64,000 bases of DNA from G965237725 sp965237725. GTDB lineage: Bacteria; Pseudomonadota; Gammaproteobacteria; Arenicellales; Poriferihabitantaceae. The DNA is taken from contig OZ250151.1 in NCBI GenBank assembly GCA_965237725.1, forward strand, positions 496,001-560,000. The letters are read 5' to 3'. Numbering within the stretch: the first letter of the stretch is position 1; the number at the start of each line of letters is the position of its first letter. The notes under the pieces were generated by a model. The model saw nothing but the letters and a program-made list of their open reading frames with translations, had not been told where the DNA came from and ran no database searches. This document shows, piece after piece, positions 23,711 to 31,580 of this stretch. A program made the position numbers and the translations under genes.

Positions 23711-24703
23711 TTAGTCCTGAATTTTAACCAGGGTTCGCCCCCAGTTACTGCCTTTGAGAAAACTGTCAAAGGTATTGGGCAAATTATCAAAACTAACTTC
23801 GTTGGTAGTAATTTTATCCAGGTTTTTAGGCTTTAGGTCAGATCCGAGTCGCCCCCATAATTCGTTACGGATCGCGTTGGGCATTTCGATGGAATTAATA
23901 CCCAGCAATGCTACGCCGCGCAGAATAAAGGGCATTACCGTTGTATTGAGTTTGTAATCATCAACCAGGCCAATACTGGCAATATTTCCCCAGGGCTTTA
24001 CCGTTCGGGTTAACCAGGCCAGGGTTTCTCCGCCGGCATTATCAACCGCGCCACCCCAGATTGCAGTTTCCAGGGGACGTGTACCCATTTCCATAGTATG
24101 TCGGTCGATAAACTCGCTGGCGCCCAATTGCCTCAGATAATCATGCTGCTCCGCTTTGCCGGTAAACGCCGTTACCTGGTAGCCATTGGATGCCAGAATA
24201 TCGATAGCTATACTGCCCACACCACCGGTTGCACCGGTAACAACAATGGGACCGTCTTCTGGAGTCTGACCATTGGTTTCCATTCGCGCCACTGCCATGG
24301 CTGCGGTGAAGCCCGCGGTACCCAATGCCATGGCTTCTTTCAAACTCATTCCAGAAGGTAATGGCACGATACAGTCACCCTTGATTCGCGCTACTTCTGA
24401 ATATCCACCATCCGCAGTTTCAGAAAGTCCGCATCCTGCCACCAACACTTCATCACCTTCCTTGTATCGACTGTCGCTGGAACTCATGACCACGCCGGAA
24501 AGGTCAATGCCGCCGTTTAGCGGGTATTGTCGCAAAATCTTGCCGGTACCCGTAGCTGCGAGGACATCTTTAAAATTGATCCCCGACCACTTTACATTAA
24601 TCACTACCTCACCATCGGTGAGATCATCAACAGAAATCTGTTCAAAGCCGGCGATGATTTCTTTTTCTACCTGATTTATTCTGAATGCCTTAAATGATGA
24701 CAT
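23711..24703 (-). CDS. acuI: Acryloyl-CoA reductase, AcuI/YhdH family
   Basis: This zinc-free medium-chain dehydrogenase/reductase has 330 residues. It reduces acryloyl-CoA to propionyl-CoA with NADPH, the detoxification step after DMSP cleavage. Family features are SGINFKDVLAATG, YPLNGGIDLSGVV, GTAGFTAAMAVARME, VVTGATGGVGSIAIDIL and the late WGRTLVKI. It precedes dddP by 77 bp on the same strand, so they are probably one operon. YhdH proteins also occur outside DMSP pathways; here the neighbour decides the assignment. Confidence 0.87.
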   Translation of the reverse strand: MSSFKAFRINQVEKEIIAGFEQISVDDLTDGEVVINVKWSGINFKDVLAATGTGKILRQYPLNGGIDLSGVVMSSSDSRYKEGDEVLVAGCGLSETADGGYSEVARIKGDCIVPLPSGMSLKEAMALGTAGFTAAMAVARMETNGQTPEDGPIVVTGATGGVGSIAIDILASNGYQVTAFTGKAEQHDYLRQLGASEFIDRHTMEMGTRPLETAIWGGAVDNAGGETLAWLTRTVKPWGNIASIGLVDDYKLNTTVMPFILRGVALLGINSIEMPNAIRNELWGRLGSDLKPKNLDKITTNEVSFDNLPNTFDSFLKGSNWGRTLVKIQD

Positions 24704-24754
24704 ATACTATTCCAAATTAATTAAGTTGTTAAAAATGTGACTGCGTATCCAGAT

Positions 24755-25342
24755 TTAAAATCTGGAGTGTAACCGACTCGATCTGGGGAAATGTGATTTG
24801 AGAAACTCCATCTGGTCTGCAAGAATTTCTTTTCCCTGGAGATAAATGTATTCCGCATGGGTGGGCGTAAACGGTACCGCAATCAATTTCATTCCTGCCT
24901 GTTCCGGTGTTCGACCGGCTTTAAAGTTATTGCAGCGTATACACGCTGTAACTACATTATTCCAGTGATCAAATCCACCCTGACTTAGTGGCGTTACGTG
25001 ATCCCTGGATAGCATTGAATGGTTAAATTGCTCACCACAATACATGCAAATCTCCGCGTCCCGCTGAAATAACGGGATGTTATGAAGCGGTGGTGCGTAT
25101 TCATTATGGCTGCGGATCACTCCCTGATTTTTTCCATGAGTGGCGAGAATGGAATTTACTTCGAGAATACTTCGGGTATTTGTAGCTCGATTCGTGCCGC
25201 CGCGAACAGCCATCATGTAATGGCCACAGGTATAAGCAACCTGATCCAGTGTAATCAGGGTAACCGCCCGTTTAAAACGAATCCACTCCAGAGGCATGCC
25301 AGACACATCCGTTCGCAAAATTGGTTGGGAAATGTTTAACAT
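24755..25342 (-). CDS. HNH endonuclease family protein
   Basis: The protein is 195 residues from the ATG at 25342, chosen because the conserved region starts there; an ATG at 25390 would add 16 unlikely residues. The C-terminal half carries an HNH nuclease fold with a zinc site: CMYCGEQF, DHVTPLSQGGFDHWNNVV, and CIRCNNFKAGRTP. The N-terminal half (about 1-85) has no recognised domain. Proteins of this layout are widespread single-copy genes in Gammaproteobacteria, and their biological role is not known. It lies between acuI and pgpA and appears to be its own transcript. Confidence 0.83.
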   Translation of the reverse strand: MLNISQPILRTDVSGMPLEWIRFKRAVTLITLDQVAYTCGHYMMAVRGGTNRATNTRSILEVNSILATHGKNQGVIRSHNEYAPPLHNIPLFQRDAEICMYCGEQFNHSMLSRDHVTPLSQGGFDHWNNVVTACIRCNNFKAGRTPEQAGMKLIAVPFTPTHAEYIYLQGKEILADQMEFLKSHFPRSSRLHSRF

Positions 25343-25475
25343 GATGAATACAAATCTCGATTTATTTTTTGGGCAAACTATGAAGGCCAATAATCTACCA
25401 CAAAATCTCGATAAATCAGTAGTGTCTAAACGGTGATAAACCTGAAGAAATTAGTTTGAGGTTTCGCCACAAAGG

Positions 25476-25952
25476 CTACAAATAGGGAATAATCAGACGC
25501 AAAACCAGATTTGCCACTACCGCGGCAATAATATCATCCAGCATAATCCCCAGCCCACCATGGATATTTTTGTCAAAGTATCTAATCGGCCATGGTTTAA
25601 GGATGTCCAGCAGCCGGAACAGACAAAAACCGATTATCAGATTTGTGACGCTAAAGGGTATAAATAACATGGTCAGCATGATGCCGACAATTTCATCCCA
25701 GACAATTCCCGAATGGTCATGAGCATTCAGGGAATCTGATACAACCTGACAAATCCTGATTCCAATAAGCAGACAAGCCAGAACAATACTGGCAGCCACC
25801 AGGTTAGAACATTGCGCCAACCCCCAGACCAGGGGAAGTCCTGCCAGTGTGCCAATGGTGCCTGGCGCAACAGGCGATAATCCAGTTCCAAAACCCAGGG
25901 CCAGAAAGTGTTGAGGAGATCGAAACAGATCTTGACTAGTTAACTTTCTAAT
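25476..25952 (-). CDS. pgpA: Phosphatidylglycerophosphatase A, non-canonical start
   Basis: PgpA dephosphorylates phosphatidylglycerophosphate in the inner membrane to give phosphatidylglycerol. The conserved N-terminal segment (HFLALGFGTGLSPVAPGTIG, then TLAGLPLVW) lies upstream of a TTG at 25820 that would start a truncated 114-residue form. The open frame extends to a stop at 26013 with no ATG, GTG or TTG before that segment. The best candidate is an ATT at 25952, six bases after the nusB stop codon, giving 158 residues, a normal length. Conserved acidic motifs (VWDEIVGI, MLDDIIAAV) are present. The usual thiL gene between nusB and pgpA is absent. The start may have been lost when thiL was deleted, or ATT is really used. 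Confidence 0.8.
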   Translation of the reverse strand: MRKLTSQDLFRSPQHFLALGFGTGLSPVAPGTIGTLAGLPLVWGLAQCSNLVAASIVLACLLIGIRICQVVSDSLNAHDHSGIVWDEIVGIMLTMLFIPFSVTNLIIGFCLFRLLDILKPWPIRYFDKNIHGGLGIMLDDIIAAVVANLVLRLIIPYL

Positions 25953-25957
25953 GGTTT

Positions 25958-26374
25958 TTACCCGTCGGTTCTCACCTGATTGGCAATTTTGTCTAGTACG
26001 CCGTTGACAAACTTATAACCATGCTCAGAAGAAAATATTTTTGCCAGATCAATGGCTTCATCAATCACCACATTTTTTGGAATATCTTTTTCGAATTGTA
26101 ATTCATAGGTAGCAACCCGAAGAATTGCGTGCTCGATCAAGTCAATTTTCTCAATGTCTCGATCCAGGTGGGGTGCAATTTGGCCATCTATTAAATCGAT
26201 TTTATCTGGAATGTTTTTAATTAAACTTTGAAAGTATTCAAGGTGCCGATCTGAAAGATTTTCGTTTTTAATGAAGCTGGGTTCGATATCCTGTGATGAT
26301 TGCCCAGTCACACCCCATTGATAGAGTGCCTGGACAGCACATCTGCGCGCGAGGTGTCTACCGCTACGTGCCAC
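25958..26374 (-). CDS. nusB: Transcription antitermination factor NusB
   Basis: NusB binds boxA RNA together with S10 during rRNA antitermination. The 138-residue, all-helical protein shows the family start RHLARRCAVQALYQW, followed by the late EAIDLAKIFSSEHGYKFVNGVLDKIA. It lies downstream of ribH on the same strand, as in many Gammaproteobacteria, and its stop codon is immediately followed by pgpA coding sequence. Confidence 0.96.
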   Translation of the reverse strand: MARSGRHLARRCAVQALYQWGVTGQSSQDIEPSFIKNENLSDRHLEYFQSLIKNIPDKIDLIDGQIAPHLDRDIEKIDLIEHAILRVATYELQFEKDIPKNVVIDEAIDLAKIFSSEHGYKFVNGVLDKIANQVRTDG

Positions 26375-26435
26375 TAGGAATTAAATAGAGTTTGGTTGTG
26401 ATCCATCACCAGGACAGGTTGTTAATTATTAGATG

Positions 26436-26912
26436 TTATAACTGATTTAGCAGGCTCACCATTTCAAGCGCAGTCAACGCTGCATCTGCGCCCTTGTTTC
26501 CGGCTTTAGTACCCGCCCTTTCGATTGCTTGTTCAATGCTATCCACGGTAAGAACCCCGAATACCACCGGAATATCCTGATCGAGGTTTAACCGCGCTAT
26601 TCCACTTGCGCACTCCCCGGCTACGTAATCAAAGTGGGGTGTTGCCCCACGAATCACAGCCCCCAATGTAATTACAGCTGAATATTTTTTCGTTTGCACC
26701 AGTTTTTTTGCGGCCTGGGGAATTTCAAATGCCCCCGGAACCCAGACACAATCAATATCACTTTCCGCAATACCGTGTCGGCTAAGGGTATCAACAGCAC
26801 CTTGAATCAATTTATCGGTTATGAAGTGATTAAACCTGCCAGCAACAATGCCATAGCTCCCTCTGCAATCCTTGAAGTCACCACTAATTTCATTTATCTT
26901 ATTTGTTGTCAT
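26436..26912 (-). CDS. ribH: 6,7-dimethyl-8-ribityllumazine synthase
   Basis: This enzyme makes the lumazine precursor of riboflavin from the butanone phosphate produced by RibB and the pyrimidine produced by RibD. It normally forms 60-subunit shells or pentamers. The 158 residues show GIVAGRFNHFIT, VPGAFEIPQAAKKL, AVITLGAVIRGATPHFDYV with the catalytic histidine, PVVFGVLTVDS, and NKGADAALTALEM. The start overlaps the end of ribBA by 14 bp, which implies coupled translation. Confidence 0.96.
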   Translation of the reverse strand: MTTNKINEISGDFKDCRGSYGIVAGRFNHFITDKLIQGAVDTLSRHGIAESDIDCVWVPGAFEIPQAAKKLVQTKKYSAVITLGAVIRGATPHFDYVAGECASGIARLNLDQDIPVVFGVLTVDSIEQAIERAGTKAGNKGADAALTALEMVSLLNQL

Positions 26913-28098
26913 GTTTTTTATTCCACTTTGTCAGTTCCTGGGGGCTTTCAATATAATCAATCACTTCCAGGTCAAAGCCTGATAACCCATGGGGTTTTTT
27001 AGTCCTGCCCAGGGCAAGTAATTTTTTGACCCCCAGATTGGCCAGAATTTGTCCGCCCGCACCCAACATCCTCAGATTCTCTGGACTATCGGGTTTGACC
27101 GAATTTTGTTCATCCGCATCGATTTTTTTATTTCGCGACTTTGAAACTTTCAATCCACTATTCAGATTGATCCGCCCGATTAATTCATCAACGGTTTCAT
27201 TATAGGACAATATAATCACAACACCCGAATTTTGTTGGGCAATTGCATCCAATGCATTCTCCAGTGTCCAGCTCCAAGGTGCACTGGGATTTAAAACCAC
27301 GTCCAACAATCCTCGATGAATATGAACCCGCACCGGAACCACGCTGGCACTATCAATTTCTCCCTTGACCAAAGCCAAATGGGTTCCGCCTTCCATTACA
27401 TCCTTATAGACGTATGAGCGAAACCGTCCCTGTTTGAGCTCAAGATATTCTTCAGAAAGTCGTTCTACGGTAGGATCATTTTTTAAACGATAGCTTATCA
27501 GGTCTGCAATGGTACCAATTTTAAAATTGTGAAGTTTGCCAAACTCGATTAAATCAGGCAGCCGGGCCATGGTACCGTCATCTTTTAAAATTTCACAAAT
27601 CACACTTGCTGGCTCAAGATCACATAACCGCGCCATATCCACCCCGGCCTCGGTATGGCCTGCGCGGGTTAAAACTCCGCCGGCCTGGGCTTTTATAGGG
27701 AATATATGACCTGGAGTGACCAGATCGCCAGGTTGAGCCTTTTTATTAACCGCGGCTTCAACTGTAATTGCCCGATCCTGGGCAGATATTCCAGTAGTGA
27801 CGCCTTCGGCGGCTTCGATGGACACGGTAAAATTGGTAGAAAAACGTGCACTGTTTCTACTTACCATTAATGGCAATTCAAGTTGATTACAGCGTTCTTC
27901 AGTCAGGGTAAGACAGATTAGTCCCCTGCCATGGGATGCCATAAAATTAATGTGATCCGCGGTAACACATTCCGCCGCTACCAACAAATCACCCTCATTC
28001 TCCCTATCCTGGTCATCGACCATAATTACCATTTTTCCATGACGATAGTCATCGAGTATTTCTTCAATACTGTTAACGACTATTGAGTCTTTATTCAT
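26899..28098 (-). CDS. ribBA: 3,4-dihydroxy-2-butanone 4-phosphate synthase with degenerate GTP cyclohydrolase II domain
   Basis: The N-terminal half (about 1-205) is a complete RibB: DDQDRENEGDLLVAAE, HGRGLICLTLT, RAGHTEAGVD and CEILKDDGTMARLPDL are present. It makes the four-carbon riboflavin precursor from ribulose 5-phosphate. The C-terminal half resembles GTP cyclohydrolase II in outline (VRVHIHRGLLDVVL) but lacks the zinc cysteine motif and the catalytic arginine loop, so it should not have RibA activity. Such RibBX forms are common in Proteobacteria. A separate ribA must exist elsewhere. The gene overlaps both ribE and ribH by a few bases. Confidence 0.93.
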   Translation of the reverse strand: MNKDSIVVNSIEEILDDYRHGKMVIMVDDQDRENEGDLLVAAECVTADHINFMASHGRGLICLTLTEERCNQLELPLMVSRNSARFSTNFTVSIEAAEGVTTGISAQDRAITVEAAVNKKAQPGDLVTPGHIFPIKAQAGGVLTRAGHTEAGVDMARLCDLEPASVICEILKDDGTMARLPDLIEFGKLHNFKIGTIADLISYRLKNDPTVERLSEEYLELKQGRFRSYVYKDVMEGGTHLALVKGEIDSASVVPVRVHIHRGLLDVVLNPSAPWSWTLENALDAIAQQNSGVVIILSYNETVDELIGRINLNSGLKVSKSRNKKIDADEQNSVKPDSPENLRMLGAGGQILANLGVKKLLALGRTKKPHGLSGFDLEVIDYIESPQELTKWNKKHDNK

Positions 28099-28733
28099 TT
28101 TGAATTTTGATTAATGATTCTTTGGACGTATCGAGCGATCTGGTCAACTTCAATATGCACTTCCCCACCATCCCGCAGCCCACCCAGGGTTGTATTTTCC
28201 AGGGTATGAGGCACTAGCATGACTTCAAACTGAGTCTTTAGTTCATCGTTACTCTGCGATGATTCCGAGGGCATATCTATAACCGCATTGGTTGTCAAAC
28301 TGACGCCATCGATTGTTACCGAACCTTTGACCGCCACCAGTTCACCAATGCTACGGCAGGTTTCAAAAGTCATCTGGCTAAATTCGTCACCGTCTTCACG
28401 AAGAATCATGGTACCAACACCGTCCACATGCCCGGACACCAGATGACCACCGAGCGGTGTCTGTAACGTGATTGCCAATTCGACATTCACGGTATCCCCG
28501 CGACGCCAGCTTCCGATCAGACATTTTGACAGGGTTTCATTGGAAACATCAAAACTCGCAACATCACCCTCTATTTGGGTGATTGTGAGGCATGCGCCAT
28601 TTACTGACACGCTATCACCCAGATTAATGCAACCCGTGTTCAAACCGTTGATATTCAATTTCAGGAAGCCACCATTGCCGGTGATTGAGATATCAGCTAT
28701 GCGACCCGTGGCTTGAACAATTCCAGTAAACAT
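28095..28733 (-). CDS. ribE: Riboflavin synthase, alpha subunit
   Basis: This enzyme dismutates two lumazines to riboflavin. The 212 residues consist of two similar lumazine-binding barrels: the first starts MFTGIVQATGRI and carries SVSVNGACLTI and FDVSNETL, the second carries GHLVSGHVDGVG, VAVKGSVTIDGVSLT and LVPHTLENTTL. It is translationally coupled to ribBA by a 4-bp overlap and follows ribD by 7 bp. Confidence 0.96.
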   Translation of the reverse strand: MFTGIVQATGRIADISITGNGGFLKLNINGLNTGCINLGDSVSVNGACLTITQIEGDVASFDVSNETLSKCLIGSWRRGDTVNVELAITLQTPLGGHLVSGHVDGVGTMILREDGDEFSQMTFETCRSIGELVAVKGSVTIDGVSLTTNAVIDMPSESSQSNDELKTQFEVMLVPHTLENTTLGGLRDGGEVHIEVDQIARYVQRIINQNSK

Positions 28734-28740
28734 TTTTGAT

Positions 28741-29853
28741 CTATGGTTCGGAAACCACCAAACGTATTTTTAGATCCCGCCCAACTTTTACGACTTCCTG
28801 ATACTCGTATTTTAATTTATTCGATAACTGCATCAGTTCCGGGGTGTCAAACATGCCACGAGTATTACTTCCCAAAACATCCGGGGACATGTATAAAACA
28901 ACTTCGTCTACCAGACCTTGGGCGAGCATGCTGCCACTTAGCTTCGAACCCGCTTCCACCAAAATATTATTCATTTGTCTGCGGCCCAGTTCCACTAACA
29001 CTTCCTTTAGATCTATTTTGCCATTGCGGATGGGACAATTGTAAACCTCGAGATCTTTCTTCGAATATATCTCGGGGGTATTTTCATCGGAATTGCCGGT
29101 AACAATCAAAACGCCGCCATCACCGTGCAAAATTTTCGAATCTATCGGTGTGCTTAAATTGGTATCCAGAATTATGCGAAGGGGTTGACGAATAATCCCA
29201 TTCAATCGGGCATTCATACTCGGATTATCACGTAACACCGTCCCTACGCCAGTCATAATGCCCGATGCTGCCGCTCTTAGTTTATGTGCATCCTGGCGCG
29301 CTGGCTCTGAAGTTATCCACTGACTCTCACCACTCGACATGGCTGTTTTACCGTCCAGACTGGTGGCAATTTTCAATGTTACCCAGGGAATGCCCGTTGT
29401 AATTCGTTTCAAAAATCCGCGATTTATAAGCTTCGCCGCTATCTGGCCGGTTCCAACTTTAACCTCAATACCCGCGCGTTGAAGTTCTGAAATGCCCGTT
29501 CGATTTACCAACGGATTGGGGTCTTCAGTTGCGACCACAACTCGACTGAGGTTCGCCTTGATAATTGCCTTAACGCAGGGCGGGGTTTTTCCATGATGAC
29601 TACAGGGCTCTAAAGTGACATACAGGGTAGCGCCTTCTGACAGCTTGCCCGCCTGCTTCAAAGCCAATGCTTCGGCGTGGGGCTCCCCTGCCAGACGGTG
29701 CCAGCCTTCTCCCATGATTTTTCCATCTACAACGATGACACAACCAACTGCCGGGTTGGGATGGGTTGAATATTTCCCTTTCTCCGCCAATTGCAGTGCG
29801 CGGGCCATATAACGTTCATCATCCCCAGGTTGAAGACGAAATTCCGAAGCCAT
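28741..29853 (-). CDS. ribD: Bifunctional pyrimidine deaminase/reductase RibD
   Basis: RibD deaminates and then reduces the pyrimidine intermediate of riboflavin synthesis. The deaminase part has the zinc site GEPHAEALAL and LEPCSHHGKTPPCVKAI; the reductase part has LKIATSLDGKTAMSSGESQW and VEAGSKLSGSMLAQGLVDE. I chose the ATG at 29853 (370 residues, the normal length) because GGAGAGG precedes it. An in-frame ATG at 29919 would add 22 residues with no family match and has a weaker site. It follows nrdR on the same strand. Confidence 0.94.
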   Translation of the reverse strand: MASEFRLQPGDDERYMARALQLAEKGKYSTHPNPAVGCVIVVDGKIMGEGWHRLAGEPHAEALALKQAGKLSEGATLYVTLEPCSHHGKTPPCVKAIIKANLSRVVVATEDPNPLVNRTGISELQRAGIEVKVGTGQIAAKLINRGFLKRITTGIPWVTLKIATSLDGKTAMSSGESQWITSEPARQDAHKLRAAASGIMTGVGTVLRDNPSMNARLNGIIRQPLRIILDTNLSTPIDSKILHGDGGVLIVTGNSDENTPEIYSKKDLEVYNCPIRNGKIDLKEVLVELGRRQMNNILVEAGSKLSGSMLAQGLVDEVVLYMSPDVLGSNTRGMFDTPELMQLSNKLKYEYQEVVKVGRDLKIRLVVSEP

Positions 29854-29928
29854 GCCCTCTCCAGAATCCTCGGATACCGCAGCTTGTTTAATTTCCTTCA
29901 GTCCTGAGAATAGTTTCATCTTTTTCTC

Positions 29929-30438
29929 TTACTTGGGTTCTTTTTCGGGTAACAGGGACCGCTGGAATTTACTTTCCTGACTCAGCAATGATTCTTTTAA
30001 TTTTTCAACTTCATCGCTAAACGCTTCGAGGTCCTGGAAACTTCGATATACCGATGCAAATCGAACATAAGCCACCTCGTCCAGTTGTCTTAGTTCGTTC
30101 ATAACTGCTTCGCCGATTTGTTTTACCTCAATTTCCCGATCGCCCTTACGGGTGAACTGGCGCATGATTCGGTTAACTGCTCCTTCAACGGACTCAGTTT
30201 CGATGGGTCTTTTCTCGAGGGCACGGGTTATTCCTCTGCGTAACTTAACTTCGTCAAACCGTTCCCGGCGACCATCCGCTTTTATCACACTTGGCATATC
30301 AAACACCACATGCTCAAAAGTTGTAAAGCGCTGGGAGCAGTCTTGGCATTCTCTGCGTCGACGAACACTTTCGCCACTGTCCCCCAATCTCGAATCAATG
30401 ACTCGAGTATCATCACTGGCACAAAATGGACAGCGCAT
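29929..30438 (-). CDS. nrdR: Transcriptional repressor NrdR
   Basis: NrdR represses ribonucleotide reductase genes in response to nucleotide state. The protein is 169 residues with an N-terminal zinc ribbon (MRCPFCASDDTRVIDSR with RRRECQDCSQRFTT) and an ATP-cone domain (VIKADGRRERFDEVKLRRGI). The C-terminal 20 residues are a charged tail. It is the first gene of the riboflavin block, and a candidate promoter lies upstream at 30475-30504. Confidence 0.96.
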   Translation of the reverse strand: MRCPFCASDDTRVIDSRLGDSGESVRRRRECQDCSQRFTTFEHVVFDMPSVIKADGRRERFDEVKLRRGITRALEKRPIETESVEGAVNRIMRQFTRKGDREIEVKQIGEAVMNELRQLDEVAYVRFASVYRSFQDLEAFSDEVEKLKESLLSQESKFQRSLLPEKEPK

Positions 30439-30474
30439 TAGATTGGTGCGTTCAGAAATAAATCTGACCCGGCG

Positions 30475-30504
30475 ATTATAATATCTATACCGCTCGAGTG
30501 ACTA
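30475..30504 (-). promoter_or_regulatory. Candidate promoter of nrdR and the riboflavin genes
   Basis: On the minus strand TAGTCA (30504-30499) is followed after 18 nt by a perfect TATAAT (30480-30475), 37 bp before the nrdR start codon. The -35 element matches consensus at four of six positions, so this is a moderate candidate. No FMN riboswitch was recognised in the gap. Confidence 0.35.
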
Positions 30505-30560
30505 ACTAAGATTGGCAGGCTATATGCATACATGTTAAAGGCCAGATAGTTAACACAGAA

Positions 30561-31574
30561 TTACGGTTGGGCGTCCACATCTGCACCTTCTTTTTGCACC
30601 GGCATCATGTCGTCCCTGCTGATCCCCAGAACGAGCACCGCTGGACTGGCAACAAAAATCGAAGAATAGGTTCCAATAATAACCCCAATAAATAGCGCGA
30701 ATGAAAAACCACGAATAACCTCCCCCCCCAGGATAAGTAATGTTAATACAACGAGTAATGTGGTCACTGAGGTCAATATCGTCCGCGGCAGGGTTTGGTT
30801 AATCGAGTTGTTCATAATATCAACTACGTCACTCTTTCTCATTTTCCTGAAATTCTCCCGAATGCGATCATAGACTACGATTGTGTCATTCAGAGAATAG
30901 CCGATAACCGCCAGTACTGCCGCAAGAACGGGTAAAGAAAACTCCAGTTGAAAAAGTGAAAACGCACCCACAGTAATTACAACGTCATGAACGAGTGCGA
31001 CGACGGAGCCAACCGCAAACCGCCATTCGAACCGATAGGTCACATAAATCAATACCCCCAACAGCGCGTATAACATGGCTAGTCCACCCTGGTTTGCCAA
31101 TTCATCTCCAACCTGGGGTCCGACAAATTCAACCCTTCGCATCTGCACAGTGCAGTCTGCGGTGGCGCCATTTTTCAAACACTGCTGGGTTTTTACATTG
31201 CTGTTTTCGGAAAGCACTTCATTGAAAGGCAGTCTGAGCGCGGCCATGACATTAGTGCTGATCTCGGCGGCATTTTCGGTTTCGCTGGAATAATTTGCAG
31301 GCAGACGAACCATTACATCCCTTGGTGTCCCAAAATGCTGGACAATGGCATCTCCCAGGCCGTTCTCTTCCAGGGTGGTTCGTACCGACTCAATTTCGAC
31401 CGAATCCTGGTAGCCCACTTCAACCAATGTGCCACCAACAAAATCGATGCCCAGATTTAGTCCACGGGTAACAAAGCTCCCTAGACTGACAATCATAAAA
31501 ATCCCCGAAATGATCATGGTAATCTTTCGTTTGCCAAGGAAATTTATACTGGTTGGTTTGTTTAAAATTTCCAT
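30561..31574 (-). CDS. secF: Protein translocase subunit SecF
   Basis: SecF forms an inner-membrane complex with SecD that uses the proton gradient to aid late steps of Sec export. The 337 residues include a first membrane helix (about 15-35), the periplasmic GIDFVGGTLVEV segment, and five further helices with GYSLNDTIVVYDRIREN and RTILTSVTTLLVVL. It starts 6 bp after the secD stop codon. Confidence 0.96.
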   Translation of the reverse strand: MEILNKPTSINFLGKRKITMIISGIFMIVSLGSFVTRGLNLGIDFVGGTLVEVGYQDSVEIESVRTTLEENGLGDAIVQHFGTPRDVMVRLPANYSSETENAAEISTNVMAALRLPFNEVLSENSNVKTQQCLKNGATADCTVQMRRVEFVGPQVGDELANQGGLAMLYALLGVLIYVTYRFEWRFAVGSVVALVHDVVITVGAFSLFQLEFSLPVLAAVLAVIGYSLNDTIVVYDRIRENFRKMRKSDVVDIMNNSINQTLPRTILTSVTTLLVVLTLLILGGEVIRGFSFALFIGVIIGTYSSIFVASPAVLVLGISRDDMMPVQKEGADVDAQP

Positions 31575-31580
31575 GTCAAT

